Source: Bacteroidales bacterium (GTDB lineage: Bacteria; Bacteroidota; Bacteroidia; Bacteroidales; UBA932). Taken from it: DNA of 34,359 nucleotides. The notes beneath the pieces are model-generated. The model made no database searches, was not told the origin of the DNA, and worked only from the letters and a program-made list of their open reading frames with translations. The DNA is taken from the NCBI GenBank assembly GCA_024401825.1, contig JAKSKF010000016.1, forward strand, positions 1 to 34,359, written 5' to 3'. The position numbers and the translations under genes were made by a program. Shown here piece by piece: positions 8,110 through 16,571 of the stretch; position 1 is the stretch's first letter, and every line of letters begins with the position of its first letter.

Positions 8110-9354
8110 CTATTTTTCGGAATATTTGAACGAGGGCATGCTGAAAAGTTCGCCGACCACGAAATTGCTCCCTCCCACATAGACAATGGGATTGTCATAC
8201 TTTTCCGCGCAGGACAGGGCGGTTTCCACGGCAGACGCGACGCTGGCGCAAACCGTAGTGTCCAACTCCGGGCGGGCGGCCTTGAGACGTTCGGAAAGCC
8301 TGTCGGCGGGAAGAGCGCGCGGTGTAGCCGGAGCGCAGAGGAAATACTTGGCGGACGGGGGCATGAATGCTGAGATTGCCTCCAAATCCTTGTCGGCCAT
8401 AATGCCGTAAACTATCAGCAGCGGCCTTCCGGTATTCCCGAGCCGCGCGAAGTTCAGGGCCAGGGCCTGCGGGTTGTGACCTATGTCGGCTATCAGTTCC
8501 GGGTCTGAGGAGAGTCTCTCCCAGCGGCCGTGAAGACCGGTGATGACCTCCATCCGTTCCATCGCGTCGGAATCAGGCCTGTGCCCTATGATTTCCAGAG
8601 CGGCGGCGGCCGTGGCCCTGTTCATCTTCTGGAATGTCTCCCCCGGAGCGATGTCCACGGTCGGAAGCATCGTGAGGGGGCATCCCAATTCCGCGGCCCC
8701 GGCCCTGAAAACAGGTTCGGTCTCATCATCCGTGAATCCTACCAGGGCTGGAACGTTTCTCTTGAAGATGCCGGCTTTCTGGGCAGCTATTTCCGAACGG
8801 CTGCCGCCGAGCAGGGCGCAATGGTCCAGACCTATCGACGTTATCACGCTTACAACCGGAGTGATGACATTGGTGCTGTCCAGGAGCCCTCCGAGCCCGA
8901 CCTCGATTACGGCGAAGTCCACCCCGCTGCGGGCGAACCACCACAAAGCCATCCCCGTGGTAATCTCAAAGAAAGACAGGCCTTCGGCGTGAGGGTCGGA
9001 GAGTTTCAGGAAATTCAGAACCTCCTCCTTCGGAATCAGCTGCGCGCCGTCCCGCGTGACCACTTTGATTCTCTCCCTGAAATCCGTCAGATGGGGAGAG
9101 GTGAACAATCCTATTTTCAGCCCTTCGGAGGCAAGCGAGGCGGTAATCATAGAGCTGACGGAACCTTTGCCGTTCGTGCCGGCCACGTGGATGCAGGGAT
9201 ACGATTTCCACGGCGAGCCGAGCGCCCGGTCGAAACGGAGCATCCCCGCAAGACCCGGCTTGTAAGCTTTCCCTGTGAAACCCTGTGTCTGTACGGAGGG
9301 GAACTTCAGAAACAGTTCCTCCAGCCTTTTTTCATATTCACCCTCCCCAATCAT
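8110..9354 (-). CDS. folC: Folylpolyglutamate synthase / dihydrofolate synthase
   Basis: FolC adds glutamate to dihydropteroate and extends the polyglutamate tail of folates using ATP. The Mur-ligase-type P-loop HVAGTNGKGSVSSM lies at residues 56-69, followed by FTSPHLTDFRERI. The substrate/Mg segment FAVIEVGLGGLLDSTNVI and the Mur-ligase C-terminal region near ELIADIGHNPQALA are present. The 414-residue length is normal. The frame is open upstream to 9516, but the ATG at 9354 (MIGEGEYEKRLEEL) is chosen because it matches the family start and overlaps the batD-batE stop by 4 nt (ATGA). folC therefore ends the long moxR-bat series. That link is probably transcriptional rather than functional. 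Confidence 0.95.
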   Translation of the reverse strand: MIGEGEYEKRLEELFLKFPSVQTQGFTGKAYKPGLAGMLRFDRALGSPWKSYPCIHVAGTNGKGSVSSMITASLASEGLKIGLFTSPHLTDFRERIKVVTRDGAQLIPKEEVLNFLKLSDPHAEGLSFFEITTGMALWWFARSGVDFAVIEVGLGGLLDSTNVITPVVSVITSIGLDHCALLGGSRSEIAAQKAGIFKRNVPALVGFTDDETEPVFRAGAAELGCPLTMLPTVDIAPGETFQKMNRATAAAALEIIGHRPDSDAMERMEVITGLHGRWERLSSDPELIADIGHNPQALALNFARLGNTGRPLLIVYGIMADKDLEAISAFMPPSAKYFLCAPATPRALPADRLSERLKAARPELDTTVCASVASAVETALSCAEKYDNPIVYVGGSNFVVGELFSMPSFKYSEK

Positions 9355-11987
9355 ATCATCCGGATTCTCCGGGATTCCACCCAGCCGCTGCGGCCGTCCG
9401 GCAATTCCACGTTGTTCCATTCGCCCACGGTGTCCAGGACCTTGAGTCTTGTCCCCTCGTGAACGACGAACAGTTCCGAGGCTCCCGATTCCGAAGGAGA
9501 ACTCCTGGCAGGGCATATCTGCTCAACTACAATCGCGGCATCCTCCCTGAAATAAGACGACCTCTGGCTCAGAGCGGAACAGAGACTGACGGCAAAAAGC
9601 AGCAGTCCGGCCACGGCGAATGAGAACCCGAGTTTTCTGAGGGAGCTCCGCCCGCCGAGAAGGAAAAGGAGGACAGAGGCCACGGCAATGCCGAGGAATA
9701 TGATGGAAAGAACCGCCCAGAGGTCTGCGGAGAAGATGCGGGACAGGGACTCCGCCCACTTTTTGAGAAAGAAGTCGGGAATCCTCTCGAACTCGTCCGT
9801 AATGCCGGCGGAAGCGAAGTTAAGGTTATGGCGCGCGTCCGAGCCGGACGGGTCCAGTTTGAGAGCCTTCTCGTAGTACAGGATGGCATAGCCGGTCTGA
9901 CCTGTCCTGAAATAGGCGTCGCCCATATTGCAATACAGTTCCGCTGACTCATAGCCGGCACTTTCTATGGCCTTCCAGGCATCCAGCGCTTCTTCGTGAT
10001 TGCCCTCGGAATAGGCATTCACGCCCGAAAGCCACAGCGAGTCGCAGTCCGCCTCGGCCCTCGCGGGAACCTGGCCCGCAGCCGACAGCGCCAGCGCGCA
10101 TAAAAGTATGTAAGTTGCGTTGGACGCAGGTTTTTTCCTTATGGTTTTCATCTCGGAATCTATTGTTGATATGACCTGTATCGCGGATGAATATTCCGCC
10201 GTCATTTCTTCCGTTCCCTGCGCGGGTGAATAGCGGGCATATTCACAGGCATCCAGGATTTGAGTGAACCGGGACGCCACGTCGCTTCCCACTCCCCTCT
10301 GTATGAGTTCGGCCTGAATGTTTTCCTTGCTCAACTGTGTGACGTCCATAGTCAGCTTGTCCGCCGCGAATCCCAGCATCGCCTTGTGAAGTTCCTCGTA
10401 GAAAGCGGAATACAAGTTCTTTTTCAGAAGTTCTCCTGCAGAAGCGAGACGCTTGCGGGCCATCTTCGTGGCCGCGCGGTTCTTGGTGAGCGCCACGTCC
10501 GATTTCAGTGCGAAGAACTTCTTGAGAGCCGCAAAGGCGGCAAGTCCGAGAGCCAGCATCAGGCCGAGGAGGCTCAGGTGAACGGCCGAGCCTGCAAAGA
10601 AGCGGCCCTTTTCGGTCAGGGAAGGATTCTTCACCGATATGTAGCGGATATCCTCTCCCAGATTCTTCACGTCCTTCTTGGAAACGGTCTGCAAGCCGGA
10701 GGAGACATTGTCGGATTTCACGTTGCCCTTTGCGACGTTGACCCGGAACGGCCCGGCGGAGGTCGTGACGTACTGGCCCTTCTGGTAGTCATAGTAACTG
10801 TACTCAATCGGGCCTATGGTGAAGTCCCCGCTGGAGCGCGGGATGAAAGGATATTCAAAAGTCTTCGACCCGGAAAGACGGACGGCATCGATGCGCTCCG
10901 TCACCTTGACGTCATATACTTCGAAGTCCGAAGGCAAGTTGAGCCTGGGAGCTTCCACCAGGACAATGTTTCCGGAACCGGATACAGTGAGCCTGACGGA
11001 TGAAGCCTGGTGAGTCTCCAGTTCTCCGGAAGGCATTTCGGCAGAGATGCTGAACTGGCCCACACCTCCTCCGAAAGAGGCAGGCGCCCCATCAGGCAAG
11101 GGGCTGACATTCAAGGTGTAACCTGCAGAAACGGCCTTCCGCCTCACGGTCTGATACTCCTCGAAAAGGGAATCGAATATGCTTCCCGTGGGGCTGGACG
11201 TCCTTATTTGAATCACGCAGGTAATCTCTGCGGGCTCGATGGTCACCTTCCCCGTCTGCTGGGGAATAAGAGTGTACTCCCTGAGTACGGCGGAAAGGTA
11301 CATCTTGCCTCCTATGTTCTCTCTCTGGAACTCGATGTTCTTCGGAGAATATGTTTCCTGACTCCAGAATCCGTTGAAAGTGGGCAGTTTGGCATCCTCG
11401 AAGCCGACGACGTCAGTCCTTGTGTAGAGTTTGAGGACGGCCTTGACGGGCTCTCCGACGACGACTCTGCTCTTGCTTATCGAGAATCTCAGGAATGCGT
11501 CGGCCGATTTTTCCCTTCCGGATACGGATGGTTCCCGGACAGGATTCTGCCCGTCCCGGTTCTGTGATTCCTCCTGCTCGCTCCGGGCCGCCGAGCCGCT
11601 GTCCTCCGCGACTTCTATCCTGACACTGTTGGAAAGGCATTTCTCACCGTCTATCTCACACTCCACGGGAGGCAGGGTGAACTTGCCCTTGTTTTTTGCC
11701 ACCAGGATGAAAACGTAGGTATAGGTGACACTCCTGGTACTCTTGCCGTTGACTATGCTCACCGAAGAACTCGAGCCCACACGCTGCGGGCCCCAGGCAA
11801 GTTGGAAATCGTTGCCGGGGTTCCACGCGGGTTCGGAGGGATTGGAAGTTCCGCTTACCGTCACCGTCACGTTGAACTGCTCCCCCAGAGCCACCAGACT
11901 CTTGGTCTGGACTCTGACACTGCCCTGCGCGAAGGCGGTCAGGCCCGCGCACATAAGGATGAGTGCTGTTAATAAGATTCTGCGCAT
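9351..11987 (-). CDS. BatD-BatE fusion protein
   Basis: One uninterrupted 878-residue frame joins two proteins that are separate in the Bacteroides fragilis bat operon. Residues 1-20 are a signal peptide ending AFA|Q. Residues 21 to about 440 are the periplasmic BatD (oxygen-tolerance) beta region, 466-488 a membrane helix, and 489 to about 612 a cytosolic helical segment. A second hydrophobic, signal-like helix at 624-642 follows Met613 (position 10151), where a separate batE would start. Then come TPR repeats (about 645-725), two membrane helices (about 754-778 and 787-807) and a C-terminal SH3-like domain ending GWVESRRIRMI. BatD and BatE are thought to act with BatA/B/C in envelope stress or aerotolerance. 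The start is 1 nt after the batC stop. Confidence 0.85.
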   Translation of the reverse strand: MRRILLTALILMCAGLTAFAQGSVRVQTKSLVALGEQFNVTVTVSGTSNPSEPAWNPGNDFQLAWGPQRVGSSSSVSIVNGKSTRSVTYTYVFILVAKNKGKFTLPPVECEIDGEKCLSNSVRIEVAEDSGSAARSEQEESQNRDGQNPVREPSVSGREKSADAFLRFSISKSRVVVGEPVKAVLKLYTRTDVVGFEDAKLPTFNGFWSQETYSPKNIEFQRENIGGKMYLSAVLREYTLIPQQTGKVTIEPAEITCVIQIRTSSPTGSIFDSLFEEYQTVRRKAVSAGYTLNVSPLPDGAPASFGGGVGQFSISAEMPSGELETHQASSVRLTVSGSGNIVLVEAPRLNLPSDFEVYDVKVTERIDAVRLSGSKTFEYPFIPRSSGDFTIGPIEYSYYDYQKGQYVTTSAGPFRVNVAKGNVKSDNVSSGLQTVSKKDVKNLGEDIRYISVKNPSLTEKGRFFAGSAVHLSLLGLMLALGLAAFAALKKFFALKSDVALTKNRAATKMARKRLASAGELLKKNLYSAFYEELHKAMLGFAADKLTMDVTQLSKENIQAELIQRGVGSDVASRFTQILDACEYARYSPAQGTEEMTAEYSSAIQVISTIDSEMKTIRKKPASNATYILLCALALSAAGQVPARAEADCDSLWLSGVNAYSEGNHEEALDAWKAIESAGYESAELYCNMGDAYFRTGQTGYAILYYEKALKLDPSGSDARHNLNFASAGITDEFERIPDFFLKKWAESLSRIFSADLWAVLSIIFLGIAVASVLLFLLGGRSSLRKLGFSFAVAGLLLFAVSLCSALSQRSSYFREDAAIVVEQICPARSSPSESGASELFVVHEGTRLKVLDTVGEWNNVELPDGRSGWVESRRIRMI

Positions 11988-11988
11988 T

Positions 11989-12741
11989 CTACCAATTCTT
12001 TTCTTTCTGGCGGGACTTCAAGGCCATTGCCTTTTCCTTGTTCACCTTGTCCTGAGTCTCCTTTTCCTTGGTCTGGACAGCCTGCAGGAGCTGCTCGGCC
12101 TGCTGTCGGGGAATCTGCCTGGGCTGCTGTCCGTCGCTTCCTCCATCCTGCCGGTCCTGATTCTGATTCTGGTTCTGGTCCTGGTTCTTGTTCTGGTCCT
12201 GGTCCTGATTCTGGTTCTGGTCCTGGTTTTGGTCCTGGTCCTGGTTTTGGTTCTGGTCCTGATTCTTGTTTTGGTCCTGGTTCTTGTCCTGGTCCTGGTC
12301 CTGGTTCTGCTGCTGTTCAAGCATCTTCTTCGCGTAAGCGTAGCTTTCCTTGGCGTCCATATCGTCCGGACTCAGAAGAAGAGACTGCCTGAAATCCTGA
12401 ACGGCCGCGCCGTAATCCTTCTTCTGAAGGTCAACGTTCCCCTTGTTGAACCAATAGTCCGCCGCCTTGGGTTTTCCGGCGACCTTTTCTCCGATTCGCT
12501 CCAGCGACTTGCCCGATTCCTCAAAATTCCCCTGCCTGTACAGGGAAGAGGCAAGGTTGTAGTTGGCGGCAAAGGACGTCGAATCCTTCACCAGAGCCTT
12601 GCGGTACTCTATCTCAGATTCCTTGTATCTGCCTTTTCCGTATTCACGGTTGCCCCTGCGAACCTCTTTCCGGTCCGGTTGCTGCGCCGGACACGCTATG
12701 CCCAGAGACAGCAGAAACAGTATGGCTGCAATCCTTTTCAT
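11989..12741 (-). CDS. batC: BatC, TPR protein with a Gln/Asn/Asp-rich repeat tract
   Basis: A 250-residue exported protein whose N-terminal hydrophobic segment (about residues 2-16) is followed by Cys17. The sequence before Cys17 is a poor lipobox, so lipoprotein status is uncertain. TPR-like repeats cover about residues 24-135. Residues 142-197 are an almost pure Gln/Asn/Asp run with a few Lys, and a charged Gln/Lys-rich tail follows. The ATG at 12741 is chosen over one 21 nt upstream because it gives a signal sequence directly and forms a TGATG junction with batB. BatC is a TPR partner in the Bat complex. The polar tract should be disordered and could act as a flexible spacer in the periplasm. 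Confidence 0.85.
   Translation of the reverse strand: MKRIAAILFLLSLGIACPAQQPDRKEVRRGNREYGKGRYKESEIEYRKALVKDSTSFAANYNLASSLYRQGNFEESGKSLERIGEKVAGKPKAADYWFNKGNVDLQKKDYGAAVQDFRQSLLLSPDDMDAKESYAYAKKMLEQQQNQDQDQDKNQDQNKNQDQNQNQDQDQNQDQNQNQDQDQNKNQDQNQNQNQDRQDGGSDGQQPRQIPRQQAEQLLQAVQTKEKETQDKVNKEKAMALKSRQKEKNW
12151..12318 (-). repeat. Degenerate hexanucleotide repeat in batC
   Basis: About 28 copies of a 6-bp unit encode Gln-Asp, Gln-Asn or Lys-Asn pairs; on the plus strand it reads CTGGTC or CTGGTT with variants. Since the unit is a multiple of three, gain or loss of copies would lengthen or shorten the tract without a frameshift. The repeat also keeps other frames open, producing long spurious Leu-Val and Arg-Thr frames. 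Confidence 0.85.
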
Positions 12742-13739
12742 CAGAACAATTTCTTTTTCCACCGACGCTCGCCCGTGAGCGCTTCCAACAGGAAGAAAAG
12801 CAGCGCCGCGCCGAAGAAATACATATGCTGTTCGGTAAAATCTTCGAACACCACGGAACCGAGTTCTTCGTCTTCCATCCTGCGTATGTCGTCTATCACG
12901 GGGTTCAGACCGAATTCTTCGTTTCCGGCCCTGACATAAGCTCCATTTCCGGCCCTTGCAACTGCTTTCAACGTCTGTTCGTCAAGTTTGGTCACGACTA
13001 TGTTGCCGTTCTTGTCCTTCATCAGTCCCCCTTCTGTCTCGATTGGCTGTCCCTGCTCCGAACCCACGCCTATGGTGTAAACCTTGATTCCCTGCTCAGC
13101 CACCGTTCCGGCAGCTTCCACCGGGTCGTCCTCGTGGTTCTCACCGTCTGTAATCACTATGATGGCCCTGCTCTTCCGGCTCTGGACGCTGAAACTTTTT
13201 GCCGCGGTGATTATGGCATCCCCTATGGCCGTTCCCTGTATGGGCACGGAAGAAGTGCCGATGGAGTTCATAAACATCTTCGCGGACACGAAATCCGCAG
13301 TTATGGGGAGTTGCACGAAGGATTGTCCGGCAAAGACGACCAGACCTATACGGTCGTCGGCCAGCCTGTCAACCAGTCTGGAGATGGCCAGTTTGGCCCG
13401 TTCAAGCCTGGACGGGGAGTAATCCTTTGCAAGCATCGAATTGGAGACGTCCAGACAAATCATTATCTCGGCTCCGCGGGATTTGTGTTCCTTGAGGGTT
13501 GCGCCCATCTGCGGCCTTGACAGCCCCAATATCACGCAGGCGAGGCCGAGGCTGAAGAAGATTATCTTGAGCCATCCGCGTCCGGCGGAAAAGGAAGGCA
13601 TAAGCGCGGACACCAGTTCAGGGTCTCCGAAGGCGGCCAGACGGCGTCTGCGGACGATTCGGCGCACCCCGTAAACCACCGGCACCAGCAGGATGAACGG
13701 CAGAAGAAGGAGAAAATCGGGATTTGCAAAATAAAGCAT
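12741..13739 (-). CDS. batB: BatB, membrane-anchored vWA-domain protein
   Basis: A 332-residue membrane protein with two N-terminal helices (about 8-25 and 56-74) and one C-terminal helix (about 306-321) flanking a von Willebrand factor A domain. The metal-ion-dependent adhesion site is intact: DVSNS (D97, S99, S101), the Thr in QGTAIGD (T170) and D198 in VITDGEN. vWA domains with this site usually bind protein partners through Mg2+. In Bacteroides fragilis, BatB belongs to an aerotolerance operon and is thought to complex with BatA. Both ends overlap neighbouring genes by 1 nt (TGATG), implying coupled synthesis. Confidence 0.93.
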   Translation of the reverse strand: MLYFANPDFLLLLPFILLVPVVYGVRRIVRRRRLAAFGDPELVSALMPSFSAGRGWLKIIFFSLGLACVILGLSRPQMGATLKEHKSRGAEIMICLDVSNSMLAKDYSPSRLERAKLAISRLVDRLADDRIGLVVFAGQSFVQLPITADFVSAKMFMNSIGTSSVPIQGTAIGDAIITAAKSFSVQSRKSRAIIVITDGENHEDDPVEAAGTVAEQGIKVYTIGVGSEQGQPIETEGGLMKDKNGNIVVTKLDEQTLKAVARAGNGAYVRAGNEEFGLNPVIDDIRRMEDEELGSVVFEDFTEQHMYFFGAALLFFLLEALTGERRWKKKLF

Positions 13740-14722
13740 CAGCAGGTCCTCCTCAATAAAAGTCTGACTGTCAGTTCCGCTATCAGGCAGAACAGGGCGA
13801 CCAGCGCATACCCCATGAACATATCCTTGTAAACGGGGAAACTGTCTATGGTCGTGCGCGTCTTTTCCATCTCGTTGATTTCAGAATATATTTCAGCCAG
13901 TTTGGTGTTGTCCGTGGCGCGGAAATAGCGTCCGCCTGTCTGGGAAGACACCTCCTGAAGCAACTTCTCATCAATCTCTACGGGGAGATTCTGATATTCC
14001 AGTCCCCAGGGAGTCATCACCGGATAGGGCGCGGTCCCCTTGGCCCCCACTCCCACGGTATATACCCTTATTCCGTAATTGCCGGCCAGCGACGCCGCTG
14101 TCTGGGGAGAGATTTCACCGCAGTTGTTCACACCGTCGGTCAGCAGAATCACCACCTTGCTCCTGGCGTCGGAATCCTTGAGCCTCGCTATGGACGTCGC
14201 AAGTCCGTTGCCTATGGCCGTCCCGTCCTCGATGAGGCCCGTCTCCAGTTCCTTCATAAGATTAATCAGGGTGGCCCTGTCCGTCGTCAGGGGACACTGC
14301 GTGTAACTCTCGGCGGCGAAAACCACAATGCCCATCCTGTCCGTAGGACGCTGCGATATGAACTCTATCGCTATGTCCTTGGCGGCGTTGATGCGGTCAG
14401 GCTTGAAATCCTTTGCCAGCATACTTGTAGATACGTCCATCGCAAGGACTATGTCGATTCCTTCGGAATTGATTGTCTCCACTTCCGAAGATGACCGGGG
14501 ACGGGCTATGCAGATGACAATCATAACCAGCGCGACGGTTCTCAGGGCGACCGGAAAATGTCGTAAAACCTGGAGAGCGGAACCTCCGCGGACTTTCCAG
14601 GGAGCCATTGCGGACACCCTGAAATGCGGCCTGCGCCCGCTCAATTCCCTGAATATGTACAGAGCGAGAAGGAGGACCGGAACGGCCAGCAGCCAGAGAA
14701 GATGGGGATACTCGAAAAACAT
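13739..14722 (-). CDS. batA: BatA, membrane-anchored vWA-domain protein
   Basis: The 327-residue protein has the same plan as BatB: N-terminal helices (about 7-25 and 57-73), a vWA domain, and a C-terminal helix (about 301-323). The adhesion-site residues are intact: DVSTS (D96, S98, S100), T168 in EDGTAIG and D196 in LLTDGVNN. It starts at the ATG that overlaps the stop of the upstream membrane protein by 1 nt. BatA and BatB are paralogues and probably form a hetero-oligomer with the vWA domain and its partners on one face of the inner membrane. BatA is separated from the DUF58 gene by one uncharacterised gene. Confidence 0.93.
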   Translation of the reverse strand: MFFEYPHLLWLLAVPVLLLALYIFRELSGRRPHFRVSAMAPWKVRGGSALQVLRHFPVALRTVALVMIVICIARPRSSSEVETINSEGIDIVLAMDVSTSMLAKDFKPDRINAAKDIAIEFISQRPTDRMGIVVFAAESYTQCPLTTDRATLINLMKELETGLIEDGTAIGNGLATSIARLKDSDARSKVVILLTDGVNNCGEISPQTAASLAGNYGIRVYTVGVGAKGTAPYPVMTPWGLEYQNLPVEIDEKLLQEVSSQTGGRYFRATDNTKLAEIYSEINEMEKTRTTIDSFPVYKDMFMGYALVALFCLIAELTVRLLLRRTC

Positions 14723-15675
14723 CAGTCAGCGGTTTGAGACGGCTCCTCTTCCGCCTTACAGGTATCCATCACGAATCTTATGGCCAGAGGCAGCGCCACG
14801 GAGTTCTCCTCATCGGGAGCGGTGTGCTTGGCGAACTTCACGAAGTCGGCGGTCTCGAACAGACGGCGGGTCTGCTCATAAAGGTCCGCAGGAACGGAGA
14901 AATCCTTGTCACGCAACCTGTCGAACACCTCTGCAGTGGTCATTTCCTGCGCATCGAATCCGTATCTTCTTTCCATATATTCCTTGAGGACGTCGGTGAT
15001 TCCGGAGTAGAACGTCTTCTGCTTCTCCGGCGTCCAGAACTTTTCTCCGCGGTATTTCTCCAGTTTGCGCAGCGCCACTATGTACGCAGGGTCGGAATAC
15101 GCCGGGTCTTCTCCGGACCTTCGGGTGGACAGTCTCCTGAACAGGATGACCAGTCCCACAATCAGCAGAGCGGCGAGCAGGGCGCCCCCAATCCACGGAA
15201 GCGTTTCCCTGAATGTCACGGGATACCCCGCCAGGGGTTTCAGTTCCTTGACCCGGAAAGTGGCGGTATCCACCGGAACATCATAAACCTGAAGTTCCTG
15301 AGACTCGAACACAAGGGTGTCCACCTTTCCGCCCGGATTCACACGCAAGGCAAAAATCGGGGGAAGCAGGTATCTGCCCTCCTCGAAGGGCGCAAGGCGC
15401 ACGGAAGAACGGATGGTGCGGACCCGGTTGCGCCTGTCAGTGTCCAGGGTATCCACCTGCCAGCCCCGCACAAGCGCCAGGGTGTCGCCGGGGAAAAGTT
15501 CCTCCGGGCTGGCCAGGCTGATTTCAGTTCCATCCTTGACGCCTTCCAACAGGAAGCCGTACTCGAACTGGTCTGCCACAAGCACGGAATCCCTTTGTTT
15601 TGAAAACTCCAGGAAGGCCTTCCCCGAAGGGATTGCCTGGAGCAAAGTGAAAAGTATGACAGTCAGAATTCTCAT
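14722..15675 (-). CDS. Uncharacterised Bat-locus membrane protein (BatD-like plan)
   Basis: A 317-residue protein with an N-terminal signal (about 1-20), a periplasmic, probably beta-rich region (about 21-155), a membrane helix (about 158-180) and a cytosolic helical domain. Genes of this plan commonly sit between the DUF58 gene and batA in Bacteroidota, and I recognise it by context rather than by motif. The cytosolic part has the pattern FYSGITDVLKEYMERRYG ... MTTAEVF ... LFETADFVKFAKH. It resembles the post-membrane region of the BatD part of the fusion protein (AFYEELHKAMLGFAADKLT ... ILDACEYARYSP). It may be a DUF4381-type protein. Overlaps are 4 nt upstream and 1 nt downstream. Function is unknown. 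Confidence 0.7.
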   Translation of the reverse strand: MRILTVILFTLLQAIPSGKAFLEFSKQRDSVLVADQFEYGFLLEGVKDGTEISLASPEELFPGDTLALVRGWQVDTLDTDRRNRVRTIRSSVRLAPFEEGRYLLPPIFALRVNPGGKVDTLVFESQELQVYDVPVDTATFRVKELKPLAGYPVTFRETLPWIGGALLAALLIVGLVILFRRLSTRRSGEDPAYSDPAYIVALRKLEKYRGEKFWTPEKQKTFYSGITDVLKEYMERRYGFDAQEMTTAEVFDRLRDKDFSVPADLYEQTRRLFETADFVKFAKHTAPDEENSVALPLAIRFVMDTCKAEEEPSQTAD

Positions 15676-16571
15676 CTTGCGGCGAACAGGGACCTGAGGC
15701 CCTTCACATAATCTTCATCGGTGGAAATGTCCACGTTGTCTATCTTGTATTTGTTGAAAAGTTTCTTCTCCCTGACGGACAGTTCCTGAAACCATCCGGA
15801 GTAAGCGTTGCGCATCTTTGCGTCCGAAGTGTCCACCCAGGACGTCCTTCCCGTCTCGGGGTCCTTGACATTGACGACCCCTATGTTGGGAATTGTCCTC
15901 TCCCGGGGATCGTGAACCTTGATTACGGACAGGTCGTGCCTTCCGACTGCAACCTTGACGGCATCCTCATACCTTGGATTTCCTTCACCATCGACATCCA
16001 GAAGGTCACTCAGCACGAATGCCGTGCACTTCTTCTTTATTCCGTTTGTGAGGAACCTCAGAGCCTCGCCCAAGTCCGTGCCCCCGGAGACAGGTTCGAA
16101 CTCCAGAATTTCCCTGATGATTCTCAACAGCTGGGTGCGTCCCTTTGCGGGCGGGATGAACTTTTCCACCTTGTCAGAAAAGAACAGGGCGCCCACTTTG
16201 TCATTGTTGAGCAATGCGCTGAATGCCAGACAGGCGGCGATTTCGGCTATCTGGTCCTTCTTGGTGCGCCCCCTGGTTCCGAACAGGCCCGAGCGGCTGG
16301 CATCCACCAGCAGTACCACGGTCAGTTCGCGCTCCTCTTCGAAAACCTTGACATAGGGAGAATGGAGCCTTGCGGTAACGTTCCAGTCCATTGTGCGGAC
16401 GTCATCGCCGTACCGGTACTCTCTCACCTCGCTGAAAGCCATTCCCCTCCCCTTGAAAGCGGAATGGTACTCCCCGGCGAATATCTGGTGAGACAGCGCC
16501 TTGGTCCTGATTTCTATCCTGCGGACTTTCCGAAGAAGTTCGGACTCTGTATTACGGGACGATGACTGCAT
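15672..16571 (-). CDS. DUF58 (vWA-like) protein
   Basis: The 299-residue cytosolic protein carries the DUF58 signature SEVREYRYGDDVRTMDWNVT beginning about residue 47, then a vWA-like fold with D90, S92 and S94 in the DASRS metal site. Proteins of this family are encoded next to MoxR ATPases and are presumed to be their partners. The start overlaps moxR by 20 nt; no other ATG is near, so the overlap is accepted although longer than at other junctions here. No membrane helix is predicted by eye, unlike BatA and BatB, so this is the soluble vWA member of the locus. Confidence 0.9.
   Translation of the reverse strand: MQSSSRNTESELLRKVRRIEIRTKALSHQIFAGEYHSAFKGRGMAFSEVREYRYGDDVRTMDWNVTARLHSPYVKVFEEERELTVVLLVDASRSGLFGTRGRTKKDQIAEIAACLAFSALLNNDKVGALFFSDKVEKFIPPAKGRTQLLRIIREILEFEPVSGGTDLGEALRFLTNGIKKKCTAFVLSDLLDVDGEGNPRYEDAVKVAVGRHDLSVIKVHDPRERTIPNIGVVNVKDPETGRTSWVDTSDAKMRNAYSGWFQELSVREKKLFNKYKIDNVDISTDEDYVKGLRSLFAAR

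Noticed and set aside
9355-9516. N-terminal extension of folC by 54 residues
   Set aside because: It overlaps the SH3-coding end of the batD-batE fusion and does not resemble FolC; the ATG at 9354 forms a typical 4-nt overlap.
10149-10151. A separate batE gene starting at this ATG
   Set aside because: There is no stop codon between the BatD part and this methionine, so by sequence it is a fusion; internal initiation remains possible but is not shown.
11725-12939. 404-codon plus-strand frame with a long Leu-Val repeat that looks like a membrane segment
   Set aside because: It is the reverse complement of batD and of the batC hexanucleotide repeat; the hydrophobic run is produced by reading CTGGTC/CTGGTT units.
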